Origin: an uncultured Bacteroidia bacterium
Lineage (GTDB): Bacteria; Bacteroidota; Bacteroidia; Bacteroidales; ML635J-15
NCBI GenBank assembly: GCA_902800045.1
Contig: CADCCZ010000003.1
Span: 1 to 64,000 of the forward strand
DNA: 64,000 bases
Reading direction: 5' to 3'
Position 1 is the first letter of the stretch. Each line of letters begins with the position of its first letter. Shown here one piece after another: positions 44,714-52,773 of the stretch. The notes below the pieces were generated by a model. That model had not been told where the DNA came from. It was given only the letters and a program-made list of their open reading frames with translations, and searched no databases. Made by a program: the position numbers and the translations under genes.

Positions 44714-45916
44714 TTGCAAGTCGCCACTGAAATTTTCGACTACAAATATATCGACACTTATCACAACAGCATTATTGGCAATCTGAAAAGCAGTAGCACT
44801 TTTGTAGTTAAGGCAACAAGGGAGAAGTTAATGTCTGCGTTCAATCGAAAAATTAGTTTCTACAATCTGAAAAACGCCTGTAATACCTTATCTTCTGTGC
44901 TTTGCAAAATAAACGACTTGCTTGCATTCCGCATTCCTTTCCCTAAGATTCCAGAAAACCTCATCGACATCGAAGCCGAAAATCTGAAATGCCTGCGCCA
45001 AGCATATCAATCCGAAGTGCGCTTCCTGCTACAATACTATGGTATATGTAGCAACAATGCAGAATGTTCGTTGCCGTCCCGAAAGAAAGAATACTTTAAT
45101 CCCCCGACACCGATATACGACGAAGACTTATATTTCCTTTACGAAGTCAAGGAAGATATGCTTTCTGGATTCCGATTTCAGAACGAGATTAGCCGGCGGA
45201 TTAAAGCATACCGTATGAGTTATCTGCTCAGCGACCTCAAGACTGCGCTCGAGGCAGAAACCGATGCAAAGGCGCAGAACCGCCTGTTTATCCTGTATAA
45301 TGCCATTGCCGATTCTGTGGCCGAATACTACCAGAATGAAACATCCCTATTGGAGAATTGCTCTACTATTTGTTTCTCCGATTTCTCAACCTTGTCCAAA
45401 AGCCAGTTCGACCAGATTCGGGAACTTACCGATGCACTTATGCGCAAGGAAATGGCATTGCTTACAAAAAAGACAGGCTACTGCTATCCCTGTGTGCAGA
45501 TGGAGTTGAAGTTTGAACCAGGTCCAGTAATCGTAAAGGAAGAAGGCAACCGCACGCTAGACAGCCTTTCTACCGACGAATTCAACGACTTCAAGTTCCC
45601 GAAAGGTTACAATAATGTCAATCGCGCAAGAAAATGTTTTGAACTTGCCGCAAAGATGGGCATTATCTCAAAAGACTGGAAAGGTATAGGCAAGAATTGT
45701 AGGCATACGAATTTAATCGTATATTTTTGTGAGGCGGTTTTCTGCAATGGACGCAACAATATGAATGAACTTCCTGCAAATTGGATTGTCGAAAATTTTG
45801 GGATTGAGAATCCAAGCAGAATAATGTACGACTACCATCGAAATTCTAACGGAAAACCCAAGTGGGCAAGGGATATTGACTTTTTGTTCAAAAGCAACTC
45901 CGTAGATAAGGACTAA
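44714..45916 (+). CDS. Mobile-element hypothetical protein, probably frameshifted at its start
   Basis: 400 residues from a TTG, the first allowed start in this frame. Coding-like sequence continues upstream to 44612 without a start (EAGNPSEEYIDDYITYRLRRKK), and another frame offers ATG at 44589 (MGISADDEREFFF) that joins it through a run of nine T (44619-44627). A tenth T would fuse them, so the natural gene is probably 44589-45916. The protein is helical, with cysteine pairs (CYPC; CRHTNLIVYFCEAVFC), and resembles host-factor genes placed before the HTH/VirE_N/DUF3987 set in Bacteroidales elements. Family not recognised. Confidence 0.7.
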   Translation: MQVATEIFDYKYIDTYHNSIIGNLKSSSTFVVKATREKLMSAFNRKISFYNLKNACNTLSSVLCKINDLLAFRIPFPKIPENLIDIEAENLKCLRQAYQSEVRFLLQYYGICSNNAECSLPSRKKEYFNPPTPIYDEDLYFLYEVKEDMLSGFRFQNEISRRIKAYRMSYLLSDLKTALEAETDAKAQNRLFILYNAIADSVAEYYQNETSLLENCSTICFSDFSTLSKSQFDQIRELTDALMRKEMALLTKKTGYCYPCVQMELKFEPGPVIVKEEGNRTLDSLSTDEFNDFKFPKGYNNVNRARKCFELAAKMGIISKDWKGIGKNCRHTNLIVYFCEAVFCNGRNNMNELPANWIVENFGIENPSRIMYDYHRNSNGKPKWARDIDFLFKSNSVDKD

Positions 45917-45972
45917 AAACACCATATATAATTACTATGGCCTGCAAAAAAATTTAGTAAAATCATATTGCA

Positions 45973-46022
45973 TACATTTGCATAGCATAAAAAAACACCA
46001 TATATGCACCGTATATACGGTG
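45973..46022 (+). promoter_or_regulatory. Promoter and palindromic operator candidate of the HTH gene
   Basis: TACATTTG (45973-45980) is a perfect -7 box. CACCGTATATACGGTG (46007-46022), a perfect 16-bp palindrome, lies about 20 nt past the predicted transcription start. A likely binding site for an HTH regulator, maybe the product encoded at 46135. Confidence 0.55.
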
Positions 46023-46134
46023 GCATACGGTATTTTGTGCCTTTTAACTCTATATTATTGCAGTTGGATTTGAAACGCAAATCTATTGGGCGCATACGCT
46101 TCCAATATTCAGTAAACTTAGATTCAACTGTTAT

Positions 46135-46434
46135 ATGAAATTATTTAAAGAACTTCTAAACCCCGTCCCTGATAATTGCACAGTTCAACTGGTCGTAAAT
46201 GAAAACGACCTGCGGTCAATCATCGAGGGCATCATTTCCGACACTATTGTAAAGTACGACGAGAACAACAAAAAGGAAAAGTATTTAACAACCGATGAGG
46301 TTATGGAAATACTAAAAGTCACCCGTCCCACTTTGTGGCGATGGGCAAAGGATCACTACCTTGTCCCTCTCAAAGTCGGCAAGCGCACTCTTTATCGGGA
46401 AAGCGATGTCAACAAGCTGATTGAAATGCAATAA
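46135..46434 (+). CDS. Excisionase-type helix-turn-helix protein (99 aa)
   Basis: The C-terminal half is a classic HTH_17 / MerR-like winged helix: YLTTDEVMEILKVTRPTLWR, then KVGKRTLYRESDVNKLIEMQ. The N-terminal ~45 residues form an acidic/helical linker. In Bacteroidales integrative elements such small HTH proteins come directly before the VirE_N-like and DUF3987 genes and act in excision or replication control. Same order here. Confidence 0.88.
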   Translation: MKLFKELLNPVPDNCTVQLVVNENDLRSIIEGIISDTIVKYDENNKKEKYLTTDEVMEILKVTRPTLWRWAKDHYLVPLKVGKRTLYRESDVNKLIEMQ

Positions 46435-46575
46435 CCATAATATCAATAATTGTTGCCCGCTAAAAGTTTTATGTATCATAAAATATATGGCTTGCATTTG
46501 GATGAAATTAAATTGTGACAACGCACAATTTAGTGAACAATAATAAATCTCAATAATTCAACAAAAGCAATAACT

Positions 46576-47685
46576 ATGTCAGAAATAACAAGAGAAGCAA
46601 TCATTAACGCCACAAATTACGGCGTTAATATTTACGCGCACATATTGCGCGAGTGTTTTCCCTACGATTCCCCAATTATGACCATTCGCTGTCGCGACTG
46701 TGGCATTTGTCGAAATCCATTTGCAAATGGGCATCCGACACTGCACATTTTTATCGAAAAATCCGTCCCTGGCGATGCAATGTCCTCCGAACTTGCACGC
46801 CACACCTCAACCGACCACTCTATTCCTGATGGCGATGCCATCTTCTTCGCTGAGCACTATTACCACATCGAAGGCGAACAACTTTACGAGTTGCTAAACA
46901 AAGAACTTTGTTTGCACCTTGACGAACCCCTGAAATCAAACCTCCCATTAATCGAATGGCTAACCGAAGAAGAGCAGGACAACTCTGATAGTCCATTGCC
47001 CGGCAATGGCATTGCCACACAGCCCATCCTGCAGGATGGTGCGAATATGTCAGGCAATGTCCCTAAAGTTGACAGTACCTGTCAGCCACCGCGTTTTTCA
47101 TTCTTCAAGGCCCCAATAACAAACCTCAGTCCCTACAAGCATATAACTTTGTTAGATGCCTATAATTACATTACAGGCAAGTTCGCGAAGAAACGCACCG
47201 AAGCTCTGCGTTCGCTACGCTCTCGACGAACCTCATCGGGCGACAGCTTCTATGCACAAAAAACGGCAAGAACCTATAAGGCAACATATTTCGACTATTG
47301 TACATTTTCTGGAACATTCTTCAGCAGGAACGACAAGGCGTTAATAAAGCATTCCGGCTTATTGTGTCTGGATTTCGACCATATTGGCGCTAATGCTACA
47401 AGTAGCATTCAGCTTGAAGAACTGCGCTCTCGGCTTTTGCAGGACAATTGTTTTAACACACAGCTTTTGTTCCGTTCGCCATCTGGCGACGGACTAAAAT
47501 GGGTGATAGAGATTTTCCCCGACTTTCCCGACCCGCTCAGCAACCACGCCGAATATTTCACCGCAGTTGCAAACTATATTCGTTCAACCTACGGAGTAGA
47601 AGTTGACAAGTCGGGCAAGAACATATCTCGCGCCTGTTTCTTGCCCTACGACCCCGAATGTTACATCAACCCCGAATATCTTTAG
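46576..47685 (+). CDS. BT4734/BF3469-family (VirE_N-like) mobile-element protein (369 aa)
   Basis: The C-terminal 200 residues match the family found beside DUF3987 proteins in Bacteroidota elements: TYKATYFDYCTFSGTFFSRN, LCLDFDHIG (acidic DFD as in primase-polymerase active sites), LLFRSPSGDGLKWVIEI and SRACFLPYDPECYINPEY. The acidic DFD and the SGDG-K block suggest an archaeo-eukaryotic-primase-like fold. The N-terminal ~160 residues contain a Cys motif (CRDCGICRNPF) and a His-containing segment and are more variable. One base separates its stop from the DUF3987 ATG, so the two are coupled. Predicted role: primase or replication initiation of the element. Confidence 0.85.
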   Translation: MSEITREAIINATNYGVNIYAHILRECFPYDSPIMTIRCRDCGICRNPFANGHPTLHIFIEKSVPGDAMSSELARHTSTDHSIPDGDAIFFAEHYYHIEGEQLYELLNKELCLHLDEPLKSNLPLIEWLTEEEQDNSDSPLPGNGIATQPILQDGANMSGNVPKVDSTCQPPRFSFFKAPITNLSPYKHITLLDAYNYITGKFAKKRTEALRSLRSRRTSSGDSFYAQKTARTYKATYFDYCTFSGTFFSRNDKALIKHSGLLCLDFDHIGANATSSIQLEELRSRLLQDNCFNTQLLFRSPSGDGLKWVIEIFPDFPDPLSNHAEYFTAVANYIRSTYGVEVDKSGKNISRACFLPYDPECYINPEYL

Positions 47686-47686
47686 T

Positions 47687-49564
47687 ATGGCAAAATCCCC
47701 AAACACCCATACCGCCCATTCTGCCCCCACAGCCCTTACCGGCGTTACAGCCCCTACAGCCCCTACTAGCCTTACCGCCCCTACACCCGTCCCCTCTCAG
47801 CTTCAAGACATCGAAGATGTCATTTCGCTTGTCGAAGCCTCTGCCATCGACATCGCGCCAACCTATGACGAGTGGCTTACCCTTGGTTTCGCCCTCGTCG
47901 ATGCACTTGGCGAAAATGGCCGTTCTTGCTTTCATCGCATAAGCAGATTTCATCACGATTACACTTCCTCCGCTACCGACAAGCAATATAACGCCTGTCT
48001 TGCTTCGCACGGACATGGCGTTACAATCAGATCTTTTTTTCATCTTGCCAAAACCGCAGGCATAACATTGCCGTCACATCGTTCCGATTCAAAATTCCGC
48101 CAGCATTCCGCCAGTGGCGAAAGTGGCGGAATTGGCAAAGATGGCAGAAATGCCTCCGCCAACTTTGCCAGATTCGTCAACTCCGCCAACTCCGCCAGAA
48201 TGTCGGAGTTTCCAAAAGTTCCATCTGTTTCTCAATCCGAAGAATTTGACGAAACAGGAGAAATGCCTACTTTCTCAAACCTTATCAGCGATACGCTTCC
48301 AGCGTTTTTCGCTCAGATTGTCGGTTTGGCAAATTCCGACGAAGATGCCGACCTTTTGTTGCTCGGTTCCCTCGCGGTGGTTTCCGCCTGTCTGCCTGGT
48401 GTCCATGGCATATATGGGGAACGCGAAGTTTTTCCAAACCTGTTTGTTTTTATCACCGCTCAAGCATCGGCTGGCAAGGGTAGGCTTTCCTTGTGCAAGC
48501 ACATCGTTCAGCCTATTCACGACGAACTCAAGCAGCTTTATGCCGCCGAATTGGAGGAGTACAAGCAGAAGAAGGCCGAATACAATGCCGACAAGAAGAA
48601 CAATGAGCAGCCAAAGGAACCGCTAATTAAGACATTGCTTATTCCTGCCAACAGTTCCGCAACTTCCGTTTACCAGATACTGAACGACAATGGTGGGGTA
48701 GGTCTTATGTTCGAAACCGAGGGCGACACACTTGCAAACACATTCAAGTCCGACCACGGCAATTTTTCTGATGGATTGCGCAAGGCTTTCCATCACGAAA
48801 TGATTTCATATTCGCGAAGGAAAGACCGTGAGTTCGTCGAGCTCACCAAGCCCTGCCTGTCAACCTTGTTGTCCGGCACGCCTCAGCAAATTCTGTCGCT
48901 TATTCCCAATGCAGAAAACGGCTTATTCAGCCGTTTCATTTTCTACTACATGAACATTCGTTTGGTTTGGAACAATGTGTTTGCAAAGACCGAGCAATCC
49001 CTTGACAGTTATTTTATCGAATATGGCAAGCAGTTCTACGAACTATATCGCTTCTTAAAGACCAGTCAGCCCTTATGCTTTACGCTTACCACAAGTCAGC
49101 AGGACAGGTTCAACGACTTTTTTGCACAGGTGCAAAACGACTATGCAAACCTTTTCGGTTTGGATTTTGTCGCCTCTGTCCGTCGGTTTGGGCTTATAAC
49201 CTATCGTTTGGCGATGATATTTTCCACCCTGCGCATTATGGAGACTGGCGACATTCAAGCATCGCTAGTTTGTTCCGATGAGGATTTTGCCTCCGCTGTT
49301 GCTATGGCGAAAATCCTTTTGCGTCACACTGCCAAGATTTTTGGCAGTTTACCTGTTTCCGATTCCGTTGTCGCCTCATCGGCTCCCACGGTCATCAAGC
49401 AAGTTTTCTTTGAGCATCTGCCGTCCGAGTTCGACCGCCAGACCTTTCTTGCCGTTGCCCAGCAACTGCAAATTTCTGTCCGTTCAGCAGAGCGTTACAT
49501 ACAACGCTACTGCAAAGATGGCTTCCTCAACCACCTCGACTTCGGCAGGTACGCCAAACCATAA
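47687..49564 (+). CDS. PriCT-2 / DUF3987 replication protein with translated repeat array (625 aa)
   Basis: Start at the ATG at 47687 one base after the previous stop; the frame is open further upstream but inside the neighbour. Residues ~8-33 are a low-complexity Thr-Ala-Pro-type stretch encoded by the 9-bp repeats (array 4). Then a PriCT-2-like domain (IAPTYDEWLTLGFALVDALG, HGHGVTIRSFFHLAK), a Ser/Ala-rich linker, and the DUF3987 helicase-like domain with a Walker A variant AQASAGKGR near residue 262, EGDTL, and SGTPQQILSL. A C-terminal winged-helix-like end (SVRSAERYIQRYCKDGFL). Works with the VirE_N-like protein in element replication. The gene ends right where array 5 begins. Confidence 0.85.
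   Translation: MAKSPNTHTAHSAPTALTGVTAPTAPTSLTAPTPVPSQLQDIEDVISLVEASAIDIAPTYDEWLTLGFALVDALGENGRSCFHRISRFHHDYTSSATDKQYNACLASHGHGVTIRSFFHLAKTAGITLPSHRSDSKFRQHSASGESGGIGKDGRNASANFARFVNSANSARMSEFPKVPSVSQSEEFDETGEMPTFSNLISDTLPAFFAQIVGLANSDEDADLLLLGSLAVVSACLPGVHGIYGEREVFPNLFVFITAQASAGKGRLSLCKHIVQPIHDELKQLYAAELEEYKQKKAEYNADKKNNEQPKEPLIKTLLIPANSSATSVYQILNDNGGVGLMFETEGDTLANTFKSDHGNFSDGLRKAFHHEMISYSRRKDREFVELTKPCLSTLLSGTPQQILSLIPNAENGLFSRFIFYYMNIRLVWNNVFAKTEQSLDSYFIEYGKQFYELYRFLKTSQPLCFTLTTSQQDRFNDFFAQVQNDYANLFGLDFVASVRRFGLITYRLAMIFSTLRIMETGDIQASLVCSDEDFASAVAMAKILLRHTAKIFGSLPVSDSVVASSAPTVIKQVFFEHLPSEFDRQTFLAVAQQLQISVRSAERYIQRYCKDGFLNHLDFGRYAKP
47700..47800 (+). repeat. Degenerate 9-bp repeat array 4 (inside a coding region)
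   Basis: Units GCCCTTACC, GGCGTTACA, GCCCCTACA, GCCCCTACT and so on, in the same orientation as the intergenic arrays. Translated as Thr-x-x triplets because 9 bp keeps the frame. Confidence 0.85.
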
Positions 49565-49785
49565 TCCCTTTGTCCTTATTGACCCTACTGGCGTTATTGC
49601 CCATAATCCTCATTTTGCCCCTATAGGCCTTACAGTCCCTATTGACTCTACTGGCTCTATGGGCTTTACAGCCCCTACGGTCGTTAATCCCTTATCTCGT
49701 CATCCCGAACATCCTTCGCCCTTACTGGCGTTATGGGCACTACTGGCGTTATAGCCCTTAATCTCCCTATGCTCCTAATCCAAAA
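49562..49785 (+). repeat. Degenerate 9-bp repeat array 5
   Basis: Begins at the stop codon of the DUF3987 gene. It shares a long composite segment with array 3 (CCCGAACATCCTTCGCCC, then ACTGGCGTTATGGG and ACTGGCGTTATAGCCC), so the arrays are copies with changes, not independent slippage products. Confidence 0.85.
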
Positions 49786-49825
49786 GTCTTTGATTGCAAA
49801 CGACATAACAAAAAAAATATTTTTG

Positions 49826-49866
49826 GCGTGATTTTTTCACGCGTAACAAAAAAAATTGTATCTTTG
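49826..49866 (+). promoter_or_regulatory. Promoter with GCGTGA inverted repeat for the ATPase gene
   Basis: TATCTTTG (49859-49866) is a perfect -7 box. GCGTGA (49826-49831), five T, TCACGC (49837-49842) form an inverted repeat over the -33 region and could be an operator; they could also be a weak terminator for upstream transcripts. Confidence 0.5.
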
Positions 49867-49883
49867 CCTCTGTTTTCTATATA

Positions 49884-51191
49884 ATGATTGTAGCTATGTT
49901 ATTGCGACTTACTATTCAGAATATGCTGTCTTTTTACGAAAAGACCACATTTGACATGTTTCCCAATCCAAAAAGGGAAATTTTTATGAACCATATAAAT
50001 ACAAAAAATAAAATTCACTTACTAAAACACGCTTTGATTTACGGAGCCAATGGCTCTGGAAAATCCAATTTCGTAAAAGTGCTGAATTTTTTAAAGTCAT
50101 TTGTAACAATTGATAACTTTTTAAGTTTCATTGACTTGAATGATTTCTTCTTTCAATTGGTAAGTTCGAATAAGAATCCCATAAAAATTGAAATCGAATT
50201 TTTCACAAAAGGGAATTATTATATTTACGAATTGGAAATTCAGCATTCTAAAGAAAACACAATTAAAGAAATTCTCCTTTTGTCTGGTCTTGGCGAACAA
50301 GATGACACTATAATATTTGAGAGAATCGGGAATGTCGTTAAACCAACAATAGACAACACAATTTCTACGGATTTATTGAAGAAAAATATTGGGACATCAA
50401 TAATTTATCTGAACAATAAATATCCCGTGATTAATAACGAGCATATTCAGATAGTTTATGATTGGTTCATTAATTATTTTGACATAATTACCATTAACAC
50501 GCAAATTCCTTTTTTGATTGATTTGATGTCTAGGAACAAGAATTTACTTGATTTCGCCAACAAACTACTTTCTTGTTTGCATATCACAGACTCGCTCAAA
50601 GTCGGAGAAACGCCTATTGAAAAATGGATGTCAAGCAAGAAAAATTCATCGGAATTACAGCAGTTGCTTCTCAAAAATCCTGTAAATGAACATACAGGTC
50701 TAACTGCATTTTCAAACAACAGAAACAATTTTAACATTACAATGAAAAATGGCGAACAAATAGTTCAAGAGTTTTTGTTTGAACAGTTGGGAATTGGAGG
50801 CTATAAAAAGAAAATGAATATTGCCAGTCAATCTGATGGTACGGTTCGTTTGCTTACACTTATACCTGCTTTATATAATGCCAGCGAAGGAAAAGTTGTG
50901 GTTATTGATGAAATTGAAAACAGTATGCACCCGACTCTTATCTATCAGTTGTTGAAATACTTTTTTAATACAGATTCCAAGGGGCAACTTATATGTACAA
51001 CTCATCTTACATTATTGCAAGACCAGCAGGATCTTGTTCGACCAGACGAACTATGGAAAGTCGAAAAGCAATATGGAAATTCTATAATGAGTTCTTTCAA
51101 CGATTATAAGATTCATAATACAATGAATATCCGAAAGGGATATGAAGAAGGTCGTTACGGCGGCATCCCTCAAATTAGAAGCATAGAATAA
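49884..51191 (+). CDS. RloA-like AAA/ABC-type ATPase (435 aa)
   Basis: An ATP-binding protein of the AAA_21/RloA type: start of the fold MLLRLTIQNMLSF, Walker A GANGSGKS (54-61), signature-like region SQSDGTVRLLTLIPALY and Walker B VVVIDEIENSMHP (about 339-351), and a final THLTLLQD H-loop. A second ATG at 49896 (MLLRL) fits family starts better. It is followed without a gap by an RloB-like gene; RloA/RloB pairs and the related PARIS, OLD and retron-effector ATPases act in phage defence by sensing an invader and releasing a toxic TOPRIM-type nuclease. Cytoplasmic. Defence role inferred from family and context. Confidence 0.85.
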   Translation: MIVAMLLRLTIQNMLSFYEKTTFDMFPNPKREIFMNHINTKNKIHLLKHALIYGANGSGKSNFVKVLNFLKSFVTIDNFLSFIDLNDFFFQLVSSNKNPIKIEIEFFTKGNYYIYELEIQHSKENTIKEILLLSGLGEQDDTIIFERIGNVVKPTIDNTISTDLLKKNIGTSIIYLNNKYPVINNEHIQIVYDWFINYFDIITINTQIPFLIDLMSRNKNLLDFANKLLSCLHITDSLKVGETPIEKWMSSKKNSSELQQLLLKNPVNEHTGLTAFSNNRNNFNITMKNGEQIVQEFLFEQLGIGGYKKKMNIASQSDGTVRLLTLIPALYNASEGKVVVIDEIENSMHPTLIYQLLKYFFNTDSKGQLICTTHLTLLQDQQDLVRPDELWKVEKQYGNSIMSSFNDYKIHNTMNIRKGYEEGRYGGIPQIRSIE

Positions 51192-51950
51192 ATGAAAAGC
51201 GACAGATACTACAAAAAGGGAAATCCGGAAAAAGAACTTTCCGATGTTGTTGCAAGCCCAAAAGGTTCTGTAACGACTGAAGGAGATACTTTAATGTCCG
51301 CACAAGTTTCAAGATACACCAAACCGGAAGCCTCGCAAATGCCTCGAGCATTTTTTGTCATATATTCAGGAGGTACGCAAAGAGAAAAGGACTACTTTCA
51401 TCTTATCGACAGGAACCCTAATGTTTTCCCCTCTATAAAGATTGATTTTATTGCCGAATCTAATTTCGATGAAGGAGGCAAACCTACAATTATGCAAGTT
51501 GCCATTGATAAGACAGAAGAGTACAAGGATTCTGCAAACGAAGAAAACCCTGACATTTACTTTTTACTTACCGATGTTGACCACTTTGAAAATTTTCTGT
51601 TAGAAATGAAACAAGATTGTGATGCTAACGACATTGAGTTGATTATCAGCAATTCGTGTTTCGAAGTATGGCTTTATTATGCAGAAAAGGCAGACAGATG
51701 CATCGGTTTTGAAATTCCAAGCAACAAACTGGAAATCAGTTCAAGATTTAAGACTTGGGCAAATACGCAAGTAAAAGGAGGGTTGAAAACCACTAAAGCC
51801 ATTTTCAAAATAGAGCAAAATATCAAGAATGCAAAATGTAACTATACGGAATCCAATGGCATACCGACATTATTTTCAACACAAATGTTCCGTTTGGCAG
51901 AAAAGATGCTGCCTTATGTAAAAGATGGTCTAGAAATTTTGAAAAAATAG
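51192..51950 (+). CDS. RloB-like TOPRIM-type protein (252 aa)
   Basis: After a ~50-residue variable start comes FFVIYSGGTQREKDYFHLID, the RloB hallmark (family: CEGxxTExxYF; here the first Glu is changed to Gly, the second kept), then IYFLLTDVDHFENFL with DxD, and ISNSCFEVWLYYAE. C-terminus: helical (TKAIFKIEQNIKNAK). The ATG directly follows the ATPase stop. Expected to be the nuclease/effector half of an RloAB-like abortive infection module; the SGG change leaves the catalytic state uncertain. Confidence 0.8.
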   Translation: MKSDRYYKKGNPEKELSDVVASPKGSVTTEGDTLMSAQVSRYTKPEASQMPRAFFVIYSGGTQREKDYFHLIDRNPNVFPSIKIDFIAESNFDEGGKPTIMQVAIDKTEEYKDSANEENPDIYFLLTDVDHFENFLLEMKQDCDANDIELIISNSCFEVWLYYAEKADRCIGFEIPSNKLEISSRFKTWANTQVKGGLKTTKAIFKIEQNIKNAKCNYTESNGIPTLFSTQMFRLAEKMLPYVKDGLEILKK

Positions 51951-51957
51951 TAAGCAT

Positions 51958-52435
51958 TTAATCCACCACTCCCGCATATCGTCCATCGTCCCTACAGCCC
52001 CTGCAGCACCTACTAGCCTTACTGGCGTTACAGTCGTTAATCCGTTATCCCCTTATCCCGCACATCGCCCATTGTCCCTATGGGCTCTATAGGCGTTACT
52101 GCCCCTACCGTCCCTACAGGCGTTATAGTCCTTACAACCCCTAATCCTCATCCCACCATCCCATTCGTTAAACCGTTAATCCGAAAATCCGTTAACCCGT
52201 TAACCCGTTCACTATAGTTGCTATTTGTGCTATAGGTGCTATCCCCACTATCATTCCGCCCTTACTGCCCCTACAGCCGTTACAGGCCTTACTGTCGTTA
52301 CAGTCGTTAATCCCTCATCCCTCTATATCGTCTATACAAACTATAGTCTCTATTCCCAACCTTACAACCCTTTCTTTCCCTGCAGCCGTTATTGCCGTTA
52401 CAGGCCTTACAGCCCTTACTTCCCATTTTTATTCC
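51958..52435 (+). repeat. Degenerate 9-bp repeat array 6 (longest)
   Basis: About 480 bp of GTCCCTACA, GGCGTTACT, GCCGTTACA, GGCCTTACT type units with the CTATATCGTCTATACAA phrase near 52322. Same orientation as all others. Confidence 0.85.
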
Positions 52436-52617
52436 CATTCATCATAACCTCATTCGTAGCCATAAACATTACATTAATGCTTTATTTGTCTATGTTGTTA
52501 GAAGAAGATTAGGCGCTTGTGTCTTTGTATGTAGTTCATGCGTGCCATATTATATAATAAATTATATAGTTTAATATAATGATATTATATTTAAAATGTT
52601 TGTTTCTAATTAATTCT

Positions 52618-52625
52618 TATCTTTG
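52618..52625 (+). promoter_or_regulatory. -7 promoter box of leader copy 2
   Basis: TATCTTTG, perfect TAnnTTTG. Confidence 0.7.
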
Positions 52626-52634
52626 CGATGTTGT

Positions 52635-52731
52635 CATATTAAGATTAACACATAGTGAACAACATGTCAGAGAGCATTTCTCACGCTTTGACGAGAAAAT
52701 AATGGTGAGAAGAGTGTTATCGCTTACTATG
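52635..52731 (+). ncRNA. Conserved structured 5' leader, copy 2
   Basis: Stems: CATATTAAG with CTTACTATG (8 of 9 pairs), TAACAC with GTGTTA, TTCTCAC with GTGAGAA. The inner loop GCTTTGACGAGAAAATAATG matches the other copies except one base. Confidence 0.75.
52664..52702 (+). CDS. 12-codon leader ORF, copy 2 (MSESISHALTRK)
   Basis: Same position and length as copy 1, 72 nt before the main start. Confidence 0.45.
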   Translation: MSESISHALTRK

Positions 52732-52773
52732 AGGAACGCCAAACCGTATTATTAATTTTAAAACTTTTAGCGT

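Larger units (their letters stand above)
52436..52765 (+). repeat. Direct repeat, left copy (intergenic + leader)
   Basis: Matches 57995-58340 through long identical blocks, e.g. TGTCTATGTTGTTAGAAGAA and ATAATGATATTATATTTAAA, and then through promoter and structured leader. The two copies flank a 5.5-kb unit with three genes. Confidence 0.8.

Noticed and set aside
51958..52435. CRISPR array
   Set aside because: Units are 9 bp, degenerate and have no unique spacers; no cas genes are present.
52635..52731. Integron attC site or retron ncRNA as explanation of the structured leader
   Set aside because: No GTTRRRY/RYYYAAC core sites, no integron integrase and no reverse transcriptase; each copy sits directly behind a promoter and before a gene.
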